From IMG/VR virus record IMGVR_UViG_3300028581_000020, positions 1 through 64,000 of that record: a stretch of 64,000 bases of DNA; one strand, given 5' to 3'. The notes beneath the pieces are model-generated. The model had not been told where the DNA came from. It saw only the letters and a list, made by a program, of their open reading frames with translations, and made no database searches. The position numbers and the translations under genes are program-made. The stretch comes from a virus. Each line of letters opens with the position of its first letter. The first letter of the stretch is position 1. Shown here one piece after another: positions 1 to 7,657 of the stretch.

Positions 1-489
1 GGACTTGATGCACCTAAGAAGTTCAATTGGTATTTGAGTCCTAATGAAGCTGTTTTGGCGGCTATGTGGTCCAAGGTGGGGTCCGAGGTGTGGTCCGAGG
101 TGTGGTCCGAGGTGGGGTCCAAGGTGTGGTCCAAGGTGGAGGCTGAAATTTGCTGGGGACAACACGATGCTGGATTTCTTTCAGAATATGCCTTCTATCT
201 GAAAGAATTGGGATTAAAAGAATGTGAACGATTGACTCCCCGTATGGAGCTTGCTAAAGAATGTGGATGGTTTATTCCTTATAAAGACGAAGTATTTATT
301 TCTGAGAAGCCTTGTGAAATTCATTTGAACCATAAAGGACAGCTTCATAATCCCGTAGGTCCCGCTCTATTGTATAAAAATGGTTATTGTCTGTATTCGA
401 TTGATGGAAATGTTCTAGATGATAAAGAAGGATTTAAAATTACTAAGTCAAATTTAATCAATTCGGAAGTGAAGGATTTATTAAAATGA
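1..489 (+). CDS. DUF6745-like protein with WSxV repeats, 5'-partial
   Basis: The frame is open from base 1, so the true start lies outside the window; at least 162 residues are visible. Near the visible N-terminus six 12-bp units encode a (W/G)-S-(K/E)-V ladder. The C-terminal half carries the LHNPVGPALLY and NGYCLYSIDG patterns that I associate with DUF6745 proteins (H..GPA followed by a Y..G strand); molecular role unknown. It ends NSEVKDLLK, the oldest-looking part of the array described in the summary, attached here to a protein larger than most carriers. The TGA stop is fused with the ATG of the next gene (ATGA). Family call is from memory of the motif, so moderate. Confidence 0.6.
   Translation, partial: GLDAPKKFNWYLSPNEAVLAAMWSKVGSEVWSEVWSEVGSKVWSKVEAEICWGQHDAGFLSEYAFYLKELGLKECERLTPRMELAKECGWFIPYKDEVFISEKPCEIHLNHKGQLHNPVGPALLYKNGYCLYSIDGNVLDDKEGFKITKSNLINSEVKDLLK
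67..138 (+). repeat. Six tandem 12-bp units (tggtccRaggtg-type)
   Basis: Units begin at 67, 79, 91, 103, 115 and 127. They differ only at the first base (t/g, giving Trp or Gly) and at one purine (aag/gag, giving Lys or Glu). They are in frame and encode a (W/G)S(K/E)V repeat, so copy number can change without breaking the gene. Confidence 0.9.
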
Positions 490-665
490 ACACAGAAATT
501 AAAAAGCCCGCACAACTCTTCATCATGGAAGCTTCCGCCACACGAAAACTTTTTGGTGAGGCGTCAGACGAAAAGAAACGCGCCCACGCCAAAAGAGTAA
601 TTGACTGGCATAAACAAGTTCGTTATAACAAACTTCGTCATCTCATTGAGAAACTTCGTGGATAA
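486..665 (+). CDS. Small basic protein, 59 aa, unknown
   Basis: Starts at the ATG fused to the previous stop, with AAGGA nine bases upstream (inside the upstream module), and its TAA shares a base with the next ATG (TAATG). The product is rich in Lys, Arg and His, with a predicted long helix from about residue 25 onward (EKKRAHAKRVIDWHKQVRY). No family recognised; nucleic-acid binding is possible from charge alone. Confidence 0.65.
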   Translation: MNTEIKKPAQLFIMEASATRKLFGEASDEKKRAHAKRVIDWHKQVRYNKLRHLIEKLRG

Positions 666-886
666 TGAAACATAAATTAGCACGCCGATATATTGACCAA
701 AACGGAAACGAGCGCTTGCTTGTATTTCATCGGGACTCTCCATATGGTCCCCAATGGCTAGACGAGCAAGGCGACGTTATTACCATTGATACCGTGAAAG
801 ACGTTAACGGAGGCTTGCATAATCCTTGGGATTTTGTTACTATCATAGAAGAATTCTATGTAACCCCGGAGGTATCGGACGAGTAA
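665..886 (+). CDS. Hypothetical protein, 73 aa
   Basis: ATG overlaps the preceding TAA (TAATG). The product has alternating aromatic and charged residues (RRYIDQNGNERLLVFHRD) suggestive of a small beta-rich domain, and an acidic C-terminus (PEVSDE). It does not carry the EVKDLL module. No function can be assigned. A 50-bp AT-rich gap follows. Confidence 0.6.
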   Translation: MKHKLARRYIDQNGNERLLVFHRDSPYGPQWLDEQGDVITIDTVKDVNGGLHNPWDFVTIIEEFYVTPEVSDE

Positions 887-936
887 CGAATTATACAGAC
901 AATAAGCTTATAAATATTAATTAGAAAAGGAGTAAT

Positions 937-1119
937 ATGATCCTGCTTAAACTTGTTCATAACGATACAAATAAATCTGTAGGGAACGTTTTGAGAATTC
1001 GACAAGACGGAGATAAACGTTTGTTGGTTCTTGACAATGGGTCTGAATTGGAACTTAATGTTAAAAACCGCCTTATTTATCGTCTGGAAAAAATCAATAC
1101 CCGCGCTTTTGAAAACTGA
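937..1119 (+). CDS. Hypothetical protein, 60 aa
   Basis: Preceded by a strong AAAAGGAG ribosome-binding site six bases before ATG, unlike the module-coupled genes. Short beta-strand-like segments (LLKLVHND, RLLVLDNGSELEL) suggest a small barrel or sheet fold. Function unknown. Confidence 0.6.
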   Translation: MILLKLVHNDTNKSVGNVLRIRQDGDKRLLVLDNGSELELNVKNRLIYRLEKINTRAFEN

Positions 1120-1130
1120 TAGGACTAATA

Positions 1131-1379
1131 ATGGAAACTATCGAAGAACTTAAGAACCGAATACGAGAACTAGAAAAGCTTGTCTCCGAATTGTCACGAC
1201 AAGGACGTGAAATGTATTCAGACGAACAACTAAACCATGCCTCCGATAGATATGTACAAATGAATAATAGAAAAACTGCGGACCGGGAATCTTTTGTTGC
1301 CGGATTTGGATTTGGCGTTCCCGCAGGCGAGAAATGGGCATATCGACAAGGCTTTGAAGCTGGAAAAAATTCAAAATAA
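1131..1379 (+). CDS. Small coiled-coil protein, 82 aa
   Basis: The first 25 residues form a heptad-like charged helix (EELKNRIRELEKLVSEL), followed by a Gly/Phe-rich segment (AGFGFGVPAG). Follows the previous gene by 11 bases with a short GGAC element upstream of ATG. Unknown role; the coiled coil suggests oligomerisation. Confidence 0.6.
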   Translation: METIEELKNRIRELEKLVSELSRQGREMYSDEQLNHASDRYVQMNNRKTADRESFVAGFGFGVPAGEKWAYRQGFEAGKNSK

Positions 1380-1381
1380 CA

Positions 1382-1409
1382 TTGTAATTTAAATTGTATT
1401 TGTTATAAT
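1382..1409 (+). promoter_or_regulatory. Possible promoter for the MoxR-VWA pair
   Basis: TTGTAA at 1382-1387, a 16-base spacer, and a perfect TATAAT at 1404-1409. The ATG of the ATPase lies at 1433 behind an AGGAG site. The -10 is good and the -35 poor, so this is tentative. Confidence 0.4.
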
Positions 1410-1432
1410 AATAAAATAGGAGAAAATAAATA

Positions 1433-2578
1433 ATGAAATCTTCCGAAATTCACGCAATTCTTGACCTCGCATTTAAGGTCCGCGCCGCAGGCGAACGGTT
1501 TATCCCTTGCTTTGCTGGCGATCCGGGCTTGGGAAAAAGCTTTAATGCTCAACAATGGCAGAAAGACAAGGCTAAAGAAGTTCCCGGCTTTGGTTTTCTT
1601 GACATTCGTTTGGCTCTTCGCGAAGGCCCGGACTTGACCGGCAAACCCACGACGGAGCTTCAGAACGGAAAACTTCGCACTATTTCGGCGCTTCCGGGAT
1701 TTTGGCCCACCGATCCCAAAAGCTCGGGGCTTCTTCTTTTGGAAGAGCCCAATCGGGCAAATACTTGGGTAACGAATTGTATCATGCAACTTTTGACGGA
1801 TCGTAAAATGGATGTTGGGGAAGCGGAACCTTATGTTCTCCCTGAGGGTTGGATGATGGCCGCGTGTATCAATGAAGGGACCGCCGTTGACGTTTCGCAA
1901 ATGGACGCGGCGCTTCGCAATCGCTTCTCTATGTTTGAAATTAAATATGACCGTGTGGAGTTTGTTGACTATATGGAGTCAACGAATTGGCACACAAATG
2001 TTATTAACTTTGTGAAAGACGGAACTTTCCAATTCACTAGCGCCGATGAAATTGGTGAAGGCAAAACCTACGTCTCTCCTCGCACGCTAGAAGTTATTTC
2101 TAATCTTGAGAAGCAATATATTCAAAAGAACGCAACGTTTCATAACACGATTGTTACTAGTATTCTTGGGAAAGAAATTGGGAGCATGTATCATAAGTTT
2201 TGTTTTGACGAATCTCCCATCTCCTATGAAGACCTCACGAAGCGCAAAAAGACCGCTATTAAGCGCCTTGAACGCTTCTCGGGAGTTAACGGCGATCCCG
2301 TTCGTGCCGACATCCTTTCGCTAACGGTACAAAACATTGTCGATAACTTCCCTAATCCCTCGTCGGAAAAAGACCGGAAACTCCTTTATGAAATTTCCCG
2401 TATTATTCCCCTTGACCAATCGGTCGAAATGCTTAAGACGGTATTCAGCAAGGATACAAATAAAGATCTGAAGTTCAAGTCTTTGGAAGCTGAAGATAAG
2501 GAACTCTATGACCTTGTTCTTCGCAAGATGAAAGGTCAATCTGAATACACCAAAGGAACCGAGAAGGATAAGAAATAA
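1433..2578 (+). CDS. MoxR-type AAA+ ATPase
   Basis: 381 residues. Walker A GDPGLGKS at residues 29-36 and Walker B-like LLLLEEPNRA at 101-110, followed by a sensor-type segment with ALRNRFSMFEI (arginine-finger region). This matches MoxR/RavA-like AAA+ proteins that work as chaperones beside von Willebrand A partners. The next gene is such a partner and shares TAATG with this stop, so the two very likely form one complex. The role in phage is unknown: metal insertion, assembly or host-protein remodelling are options. AGGAG lies upstream of the start. Confidence 0.85.
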   Translation: MKSSEIHAILDLAFKVRAAGERFIPCFAGDPGLGKSFNAQQWQKDKAKEVPGFGFLDIRLALREGPDLTGKPTTELQNGKLRTISALPGFWPTDPKSSGLLLLEEPNRANTWVTNCIMQLLTDRKMDVGEAEPYVLPEGWMMAACINEGTAVDVSQMDAALRNRFSMFEIKYDRVEFVDYMESTNWHTNVINFVKDGTFQFTSADEIGEGKTYVSPRTLEVISNLEKQYIQKNATFHNTIVTSILGKEIGSMYHKFCFDESPISYEDLTKRKKTAIKRLERFSGVNGDPVRADILSLTVQNIVDNFPNPSSEKDRKLLYEISRIIPLDQSVEMLKTVFSKDTNKDLKFKSLEAEDKELYDLVLRKMKGQSEYTKGTEKDKK

Positions 2579-3984
2579 TGCCTAATACAAACGCAATGAC
2601 AGATAAGGGAGCGGGACTTGATCCCGTTCCCGTCCCTTCCGAAATTGTGCCGAAAAGGGAGCGCACCCCTCCTGACCTTAAACTCGCCAAAGAGAATATG
2701 GCGTGGGCAACTTCGACGGTTCTCAATGCGTCGGGATTTGGCTTTTATGGCTATATTCTGCAAGGTATGCCAACTCGGTTTACAACGGGACTTCCCACCG
2801 CTGGCGTTGCGTTCGATCCCCGCACTAAGCAATTTAACTTGTATGTCAATCCTTATTTCTGGAATGAATCTCTAGACAAGCTTCAGCGCGTTGCGGTTCT
2901 TATCCATGAAATGCTGCACGTAACCCACAAGCATGTTTATTATAATCTAAAGGGTCATCAAGAAAAGGACCGACTTAACATTGCCATGGATATGGTGATT
3001 AATCAGCAAATTTTGCATATGCCGAAAGAAGCCATCTTTGTCGAGAACTTCAAAGACAAAACCGGCAAACTTTTCCCCAAGAATCAAACTGTAGAAGTTT
3101 ATTACGATCTTTTGGAAAATGACGCTCAAGTCTTTCAACGCTCTCAGAATGGTCAAGGCGAAGGGGAAGGGAAAGACAAGCAAGAAACTAGCGGCCAAGG
3201 AATCCCTGGAGATGTTGAGCACAACGGACAAAGGGGAAAATGGAAACGTCTTGGCGATCTAAAAAAGGAATTGGGCTGGGATCAACATGAATGGGGTCTT
3301 GACTCTCAGGACAATCAAAGCCTTAAAGAAAAGCTCGAAGGACTTCAGGACTTGTTTAAGCGTGCGGAACATAAGGCATCGTTTGACCACTCTATAGATA
3401 AAAACGCTTTTGAAGACTTCCTTAAAGAAATTAAGTCCCGCATTCAAAAACTTGACGCACGCGGCATTTTGCTTAACGCCTTAAGAAAGTCCATGCCTTC
3501 GAAGTTCGTTAAGAAATCTTGGTGGAGAGAATCTAGCCGTTATGGCGACGATGCTCCGGGAAGTCTCAGAGCCCCAATGCCCAAAATTGCTGTACTTGTT
3601 GACACTTCAGGCTCTATGAGCATCGAAGAAATTAACGAATTCTTTGCTGTAACGAATCAATTCATGACGGTAGGCATTGACAAAGCGTTCCTTGGACTTT
3701 TCCATACCGATATGTATTATGACACGATTGTCAAGAAAAACTTCCAGCTTGCCAAAACTAACATTCGGGATAAAGTACAAGGCGGCGGGACTGAATTGAC
3801 GACAGCCTTTGAATGGGCAAAGAAAAAGAATCCGGATATGATTATTGTATTGACAGACGGATATTGGTCTATGCCGAATATCAACGTTAAGAAGCTGCCT
3901 GAATGCTGTTTTGTCATCTCGAAACAAGGAACAACGGATCATCCCATGAAGGGTAGTGGACGAACGGTGAAATATGACCCGTGA
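2578..3984 (+). CDS. Metallopeptidase-like (DUF2201-type) protein with C-terminal VWA domain
   Basis: 468 residues. The N-terminal half carries HEMLH at 110-114 (HExxH zinc motif), as in DUF2201 'putative metallopeptidase' proteins. A Gly/Lys/Gln-rich linker follows. The C-terminal third is a von Willebrand A-like domain: MIDAS DTSGS at about residue 342, a GGGTELTTAFEW loop, and LTDGYW. Partner of the MoxR ATPase directly upstream (TAATG coupling). MoxR/VWA pairs are established as chaperone systems; the phage target is not known. Confidence 0.8.
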   Translation: MPNTNAMTDKGAGLDPVPVPSEIVPKRERTPPDLKLAKENMAWATSTVLNASGFGFYGYILQGMPTRFTTGLPTAGVAFDPRTKQFNLYVNPYFWNESLDKLQRVAVLIHEMLHVTHKHVYYNLKGHQEKDRLNIAMDMVINQQILHMPKEAIFVENFKDKTGKLFPKNQTVEVYYDLLENDAQVFQRSQNGQGEGEGKDKQETSGQGIPGDVEHNGQRGKWKRLGDLKKELGWDQHEWGLDSQDNQSLKEKLEGLQDLFKRAEHKASFDHSIDKNAFEDFLKEIKSRIQKLDARGILLNALRKSMPSKFVKKSWWRESSRYGDDAPGSLRAPMPKIAVLVDTSGSMSIEEINEFFAVTNQFMTVGIDKAFLGLFHTDMYYDTIVKKNFQLAKTNIRDKVQGGGTELTTAFEWAKKKNPDMIIVLTDGYWSMPNINVKKLPECCFVISKQGTTDHPMKGSGRTVKYDP

Positions 3985-4186
3985 TAGGTATTTTCGATTT
4001 ACAAAAGGCCCAAATAGAGGTTCTATTGTATATAAATTAACCGCCGAAGGTTTGTATTATAAAAAAACTGATACCTTGGTCTGGAGAGAATCTGCGGCAT
4101 CGGTAGAACAAATGGAATCCACACTAATGACCGAAGTCACAAAAGAGTATGAAGTACAAAACGAAATTAAGGAGTTGCTTAAATGA
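3974..4186 (+). CDS. EVKDLL-module small protein, 70 aa
   Basis: Starts inside the last codons of the VWA gene. The N-terminal part is beta-like and rich in Tyr and Lys (YRYFRF, GSIVYKL). It ends EVTKEYEVQNEIKELLK, the long form of the module including the VTKEYE segment. AAGGAG within the module precedes the next ATG, which is fused to the stop. Confidence 0.75.
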   Translation: MTRDRYFRFTKGPNRGSIVYKLTAEGLYYKKTDTLVWRESAASVEQMESTLMTEVTKEYEVQNEIKELLK

Positions 4187-4278
4187 TTAAGATTAAAGTC
4201 CTACAATTTCTTGGAGAAATTCTTAACAATGGAATTTTCTATGCAATGATCGCCATTGCTGTGAGGGTTTTTGTATGA
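4183..4278 (+). CDS. 31-aa hydrophobic micro-protein
   Basis: Lies exactly between two coupled cistrons: its ATG overlaps the preceding TGA and its own TGA overlaps the next ATG (4275). The C-terminal half (GIFYAMIAIAVRVFV) is hydrophobic enough to insert into membrane. Coupling at both ends supports translation; no function known. Confidence 0.5.
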   Translation: MIKIKVLQFLGEILNNGIFYAMIAIAVRVFV

Positions 4279-4490
4279 AAGTGCAATTTGATTTTGAATT
4301 GATTAATGGAAATACCGTCTATGTCACGGCAAAAAAGAAAGGCGAAGAGGAATTTGACTTGCGCCTTCAGGATGACAATGGGGTCGAAATCCCTTTGACG
4401 CAAATTGATGAAGACGAACTCGATTCTATGAAAGAAAAAGCCGAAGAAGAGATCTTCTTTAAGACGCAGGAATTGGATTTTAGGGATTAG
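4275..4490 (+). CDS. Acidic small protein, 71 aa
   Basis: N-terminal beta strands (VQFDFELINGNTVYVTAKKK) then a strongly acidic second half (DEDELDSMKEKAEEEIFF). No EVKDLL module although it sits among module genes. Function unknown. Confidence 0.6.
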   Translation: MKVQFDFELINGNTVYVTAKKKGEEEFDLRLQDDNGVEIPLTQIDEDELDSMKEKAEEEIFFKTQELDFRD

Positions 4491-4492
4491 AA

Positions 4493-4717
4493 ATGGACAT
4501 TGGCATTGTTGAAGGTGAATGGTATATGAACCGCGAGACAAAAAACTGCTATAAGGTACTGCATTGGCCTGGATTTTATAGCATGTCTTTCCCTGTATCC
4601 ACCGATGGCAAAAATATAATCACATATAAAACATCTCTTATAAGGAATTGGGTCCACCTTCCTAATTACGAAAAGACCTTGACAATACAATCGGAAGTTA
4701 ATAAGCTATTGGAATGA
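4493..4717 (+). CDS. Module protein, HLPNY subfamily, 74 aa
   Basis: Ends HLPNYEKTLTIQSEVNKLLE. The HLPNY(K/E)K stretch before the module is shared with the proteins at 6228, 12738 (broken) and, loosely, 32634, which marks a second sub-lineage of cassettes. Its stop is fused to the next ATG; a weak TTGACA (4679) with TAAGCT (4702) lies in the module codons at the spacing seen for the leaderless promoters. Confidence 0.7.
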   Translation: MDIGIVEGEWYMNRETKNCYKVLHWPGFYSMSFPVSTDGKNIITYKTSLIRNWVHLPNYEKTLTIQSEVNKLLE

Positions 4718-4932
4718 GAGATATTGCGGTCTTTAAAGACATTGATAGAGAAAACCCCTGGACATGGGTGTATCAAAAAGGAGAACTTGTGGAGGTATTT
4801 TCAAATACAGACCGATATCCTGCCGATACTAAAATGTGGCCATATGATAAAATGCGGGAGTATTCGGGTTTTATTAAAGATATAACAAAAGAATATCTTA
4901 TTGACAAAGAACTGAAGGACCTATTAAAATGA
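4714..4932 (+). CDS. Module protein, 72 aa
   Basis: Trp/Tyr-rich N-terminal part (NPWTWVYQKGELVEVF). Ends IKDITKEYLIDKELKDLLK, the long form of the module. AAGGA sits nine bases before the next ATG (4929), which overlaps the stop. Confidence 0.7.
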   Translation: MRDIAVFKDIDRENPWTWVYQKGELVEVFSNTDRYPADTKMWPYDKMREYSGFIKDITKEYLIDKELKDLLK

Positions 4933-5144
4933 AAGTACAAGCTGGGCAAGTCTGGCTTTGGAAAAGATTTGATCTTTCGGGAGTAAAATGTCGTATTCTA
5001 GAAATTAGAAATCAAACTACAGTTATTGAAAATTGCGAATTAAAAACTAAACACATAATTTTTACAAATTATCTTGCTGATAAATGTTGGGAACTATCAA
5101 AATCGTCTGAAATTAAAGACGAAATAGAGGATCTATTGGCATGA
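4929..5144 (+). CDS. Module protein, 71 aa
   Basis: N-terminal part starts MKVQAGQVWLWKR, a V-x-x-G-Q/D-x-(W/Y) opening also found in several other cassettes (7444, 9784, 12957, 14372), compatible with a small SH3-like barrel; that fold is inference. Ends EIKDEIEDLLA; here GAGGA replaces AAGGA as ribosome-binding site for the next gene. Confidence 0.7.
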   Translation: MKVQAGQVWLWKRFDLSGVKCRILEIRNQTTVIENCELKTKHIIFTNYLADKCWELSKSSEIKDEIEDLLA

Positions 5145-5380
5145 AGTTCTATAAAGGAATGATTTTACGAGGAAAAGGCCCTTATAAACACCTCACGTTT
5201 AAATTGCTTAATATAGAAAAACAAACCTGGAGAGTTTTAGAGGACAATCGAGAATGCGGATCGAGAAACGGGAAAACTGAGGTTTATAGCGTCTCAGAAA
5301 TCGAATGGGGAGACAATCAATGGGAAGTTATTACAAAATCCTTCGAGACTAGTAAAGAATTGAAGGATATTCTAAAATGA
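5141..5380 (+). CDS. Module protein, FYKGMIL subfamily, 79 aa
   Basis: Clear paralogue of the protein at 28277: both open (K/I)FYKGMIL, share FKLLNI about 20 residues in, and have an acidic-Trp segment before the module. Ends SKELKDILK. The module provides AAGGA for the phosphatase gene at 5377. Confidence 0.75.
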   Translation: MKFYKGMILRGKGPYKHLTFKLLNIEKQTWRVLEDNRECGSRNGKTEVYSVSEIEWGDNQWEVITKSFETSKELKDILK

Positions 5381-5832
5381 ATCTTCCTAAAGCAATTTGT
5401 GTTGATATTGATGGCACAATCGCGAATATTGACCATCGTCTTCACCACGTCCGAAGAAAGCCAAAGAACTGGCCGGAATTCTTTAAGGAAATGTCAAAGG
5501 ATTCTGTAAACGAATGGTGTCAAAATTTAGTTTATTTGTATTTCAATGCCGGTTATAAGATTATCTTTGTATCCGGACGCGGCGAGGAATATCGCCGCGC
5601 AACAGAAACTTGGCTTGACGAAAAAGCACAAGTATATCATACTGCCTATGAGCTTTACATGCGTCCAGAAAAAGACTATAGGCAAGACGACATAATTAAG
5701 GAAGAAATCTACTTGACGAAAATCAAAGATAAGTATAATGTTGAAGTTGTAATTGATGATCGGCCACGGGTTTGTCGCAAATGGCGGGAGTTGGGACTTC
5801 TAGTCCTTCAATGCAATGACAAAGAATTTTAA
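5377..5832 (+). CDS. HAD-family polynucleotide 3'-phosphatase-like protein
   Basis: 151 residues, the size of a single HAD domain. DIDGT at residues 10-14 gives the two catalytic aspartates, SGRG near residue 67 is motif II, and DDRPRVCRKW near 128 is the acidic motif; MRPEKDYRQDD matches the phosphatase domain of T4 Pnkp, which removes 3' or 2',3'-cyclic phosphate from RNA ends. It stands alone here; a kinase-domain protein is encoded at 17203 and an RNA ligase at 10528, so together they could repair broken RNA. Coupled to the module gene upstream; the next gene starts 17 bases before its stop. Confidence 0.75.
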   Translation: MNLPKAICVDIDGTIANIDHRLHHVRRKPKNWPEFFKEMSKDSVNEWCQNLVYLYFNAGYKIIFVSGRGEEYRRATETWLDEKAQVYHTAYELYMRPEKDYRQDDIIKEEIYLTKIKDKYNVEVVIDDRPRVCRKWRELGLLVLQCNDKEF

Positions 5833-6013
5833 GTACTATCGAGAATCTTATGGTCACGTTTATAAATACGACGGCGATAATTTGATCGCCGTAAAGCCAA
5901 TGGGCAAAGAATGGAGAGATCCACATCTTCCATTAAATGTAGTGGACTATGATTGGGAAGATGTCACAAAAGAATACCAAATTCAACAAGAAGTCAAGGA
6001 TTTATTGAAATGA
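5816..6013 (+). CDS. Module protein, 65 aa
   Basis: Overlaps the 3' end of the phosphatase gene in another frame. Tyr-rich beta-like N-terminus (FKYYRESYGHVYKYDGDN). Ends WEDVTKEYQIQQEVKDLLK, a near-consensus long module. Confidence 0.7.
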   Translation: MTKNFKYYRESYGHVYKYDGDNLIAVKPMGKEWRDPHLPLNVVDYDWEDVTKEYQIQQEVKDLLK

Positions 6014-6231
6014 ATTATCGCTATTTTTTATCTCTAGATCCTAATACTATCATTAGACGCCATTCGGATTTGTCGGGAATGGAAATGCGGCTATATCATG
6101 ACAAAAACGACGAATGGAGGCCTTCACAGTTAGATATTAAATACATAGAAGCTATGATAAGGTGCGGATCAATGAAAGACGCGACAAAAGAATTGGAAGT
6201 CCTTGACGAAATCAAGGATATTTTGTCATGA
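6010..6231 (+). CDS. Module protein, 73 aa
   Basis: ATG fused to the upstream stop, AAGGA nine bases before. N-terminal part MNYRYFLSLDPNTIIRR with later charged residues; ends KDATKELEVLDEIKDILS, so the T-K-E-L/Y element is kept. Last residue Ser comes from TCA, because the stop/start fusion is TCATGA. Confidence 0.7.
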   Translation: MNYRYFLSLDPNTIIRRHSDLSGMEMRLYHDKNDEWRPSQLDIKYIEAMIRCGSMKDATKELEVLDEIKDILS

Positions 6232-6440
6232 AGCTGAAAGTTGGCGAATATTATAGGTCAATAGGCGCTCACTACGTATTTAGGGTTGATAGTTTCGATA
6301 GAAATCAAGATTATTTTGTTCAATTCGAAACAGATGGCAGATTCGAAAAATGGAAAGATGGTTTAAATGATTACGAACATCTTCCCAATTACAAAAAATC
6401 AATAGAAATAAAGGATGAACTCGATAAGCTTTTGGCTTGA
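6228..6440 (+). CDS. Module protein, HLPNY subfamily, 70 aa
   Basis: Opens MKLKVGEYYR and ends HLPNYKKSIEIKDELDKLLA. The protein at 33715 (MKFKVGEYYE ... KEELDNLLA) is a plain paralogue 27 kb away. The gene is followed by a promoter rather than a coupled start: the TGA is part of the -35 hexamer TTGACT. Confidence 0.75.
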   Translation: MKLKVGEYYRSIGAHYVFRVDSFDRNQDYFVQFETDGRFEKWKDGLNDYEHLPNYKKSIEIKDELDKLLA

Positions 6441-6464
6441 CTCATTCAATAATAATGATACACT
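6437..6464 (+). promoter_or_regulatory. Promoter overlapping a cassette stop
   Basis: TTGACT at 6437-6442, 16-base spacer, TACACT at 6459-6464. The gene start at 6483 has a GGAGGAA ribosome-binding site, so this promoter gives a normal leader, unlike those at 7622 or 33944. Confidence 0.5.
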
Positions 6465-6482
6465 TACTATGTGGAGGAAACT

Positions 6483-6740
6483 ATGAATACGAGAATTCGG
6501 TACTTTGACAATGACGGTGTTTTGGAATCTAGCGGAATGGATGGCGCAAACAATAAAGTGTTGCGTGTTCGGCTTAATGACAATAAATTCTCTGTATTAG
6601 ATCAAAATGACGAGATTTTGGCGGCAGGGGAAGCGAAAACCTCTACGTCCGCAAAAATCAAGGCCAAAGAGTCGCTTAAAAACTTTGGCGTTGTCTTTTC
6701 TGACGAAAAGCGTCAAAGAAAGTCTTCCGATCCCGTATGA
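6483..6740 (+). CDS. Small protein, 85 aa, unknown
   Basis: Start chosen at the ATG behind GGAGGAAACT; an earlier in-frame GTG at 6471 would lack any binding site. Beta-rich first half (TRIRYFDNDGVLESS, KFSVLDQNDEILAAGEAKT) and a Lys-rich C-terminal half. No module. Its TGA is fused with the next ATG. Confidence 0.65.
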   Translation: MNTRIRYFDNDGVLESSGMDGANNKVLRVRLNDNKFSVLDQNDEILAAGEAKTSTSAKIKAKESLKNFGVVFSDEKRQRKSSDPV

Positions 6741-6970
6741 AGAAAGTCCGGCTTGGGCAGATTTTTAAGGCCAAAGAGGGATCTATATATTACGGCGCAA
6801 CTTGGAAATGCATTAATGTCAGAAATGGAAAATTCCAAGAGATGTCAAATCCTAAAGATTGTATCGAAGATCCAGTTCACAGCTTTATCAGAGATTGGGA
6901 AGAAAGCGATTGGATTGACGTGACGAAAGAATATGAAGTTAATGAAGAAGTTAAGGATTTGTTGAAATGA
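6737..6970 (+). CDS. Module protein, 77 aa
   Basis: Opens MKKVRLGQIFKAKEG; ends WIDVTKEYEVNEEVKDLLK, the best match to the long consensus in the window. Followed directly by the 11-residue micro-ORF at 6967. Confidence 0.75.
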   Translation: MKKVRLGQIFKAKEGSIYYGATWKCINVRNGKFQEMSNPKDCIEDPVHSFIRDWEESDWIDVTKEYEVNEEVKDLLK

Positions 6971-7002
6971 CTTCATTAACATTCAGTCGAGCTTTGCAAT
7001 GA
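6967..7002 (+). CDS. 11-aa micro-ORF, copy 1 (MTSLTFSRALQ)
   Basis: ATG is fused with the upstream cassette stop (AAGGA nine bases before) and its TGA is fused with the ATG of the next gene at 6999. A second copy, MISLTFNRASQ, sits in the same arrangement at 26079 before the DNA polymerase. The copies differ at six bases: two changes are silent and four alter three residues. Leader peptide or regulatory RNA element are both possible. Confidence 0.55.
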   Translation: MTSLTFSRALQ

Positions 7003-7259
7003 GTCTCGGTGATATTAAATGTCGCATTTCTGCTGACGCAACAACAAAACTCCTTAAGTATAAAGACAAAGACTTCCTACCCTTCCGAGTGCAGGATTAT
7101 ATACAGAAAGCCATTGAATGCGTCTTTGAAATCTCCCCTAAAGAAGCCGAAAACATGGTGACGTTCTGGACTATTGAGGGTTTAATTAACGTTTTTGAAG
7201 CTGAGACGAATAAGATTCTAGAAATCATTTTGGAAGAAGAGCAGGAGGGACAATGTTGA
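6999..7259 (+). CDS. Hypothetical protein, 86 aa
   Basis: Mostly helical by residue pattern (DYIQKAIECVFEISPKEAEN) with an acidic C-terminus (ILEEEQEGQC). No family recognised. Starts at the end of micro-ORF copy 1, with no clear Shine-Dalgarno of its own, which suggests coupling to that micro-ORF. Confidence 0.6.
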   Translation: MSLGDIKCRISADATTKLLKYKDKDFLPFRVQDYIQKAIECVFEISPKEAENMVTFWTIEGLINVFEAETNKILEIILEEEQEGQC

Positions 7260-7447
7260 TTGTAATGGTGTCGCTATTGTGGCTTTTGAGTGTTACCTGT
7301 GCTCTATATATTTGGGCGAAAAATTTTGATGAAATTCAATATATCGCACTATTTTGTGCGATTATTGGCGGCCCCGTAACGCTTCTAGTTTGGGGAATGA
7401 TGTTTCTAAATGGCAGGAACCACGTTGTCTGGAGACGGAAGAAATGA
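7253..7447 (+). CDS. Two-helix membrane protein, 64 aa
   Basis: Strong AGGAGG site just upstream of ATG. Two hydrophobic spans (LIVMVSLLWLLSVTCALYI and IALFCAIIGGPVTLLVWGMMF) with a basic C-terminal tail. Unknown; shape is holin-like but its position in the early region argues against lysis. Confidence 0.6.
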   Translation: MLIVMVSLLWLLSVTCALYIWAKNFDEIQYIALFCAIIGGPVTLLVWGMMFLNGRNHVVWRRKK

Positions 7448-7653
7448 TGCCTAAAGTCGGAGAAATTTGGAGATTTTGCAACTCTAAAAATTGGAGGATT
7501 CATAAAATTGACTCCAAATGGGCAACACTTGAATCTCCCGATACTGGCGAATTTGTCCAACAATACAACACTAGATATTTCGAAACTCCCGGCTTATGGA
7601 AACACACAAAACATTCTATTATTGACAAAGAAGTGAAAGATCTGCTATCCTAA
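7444..7653 (+). CDS. Module protein, 69 aa
   Basis: Start ATG fused with the preceding stop. Opens MMPKVGEIWRF, ends SIIDKEVKDLLS. This is a clear case where the module DNA is also a promoter (TTGACA from the Ile-Asp-Lys codons). The stop is TAA and the next gene does not overlap it. Confidence 0.7.
   Translation: MMPKVGEIWRFCNSKNWRIHKIDSKWATLESPDTGEFVQQYNTRYFETPGLWKHTKHSIIDKEVKDLLS
7622..7651 (+). promoter_or_regulatory. Promoter inside a module, leaderless geometry
   Basis: TTGACA 7622-7627 (within Ile-Asp-Lys codons), 18-base spacer, TATCCT 7646-7651. The next ATG is at 7658, seven bases past the -10, where +1 is expected; there is no Shine-Dalgarno between. Confidence 0.5.
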
Positions 7654-7657
7654 TCCC

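Noticed and set aside
1403-1900. Long antisense frame opposite the MoxR gene
   Set aside because: Shadow of a well-supported gene; basic, low-quality composition and no binding site.
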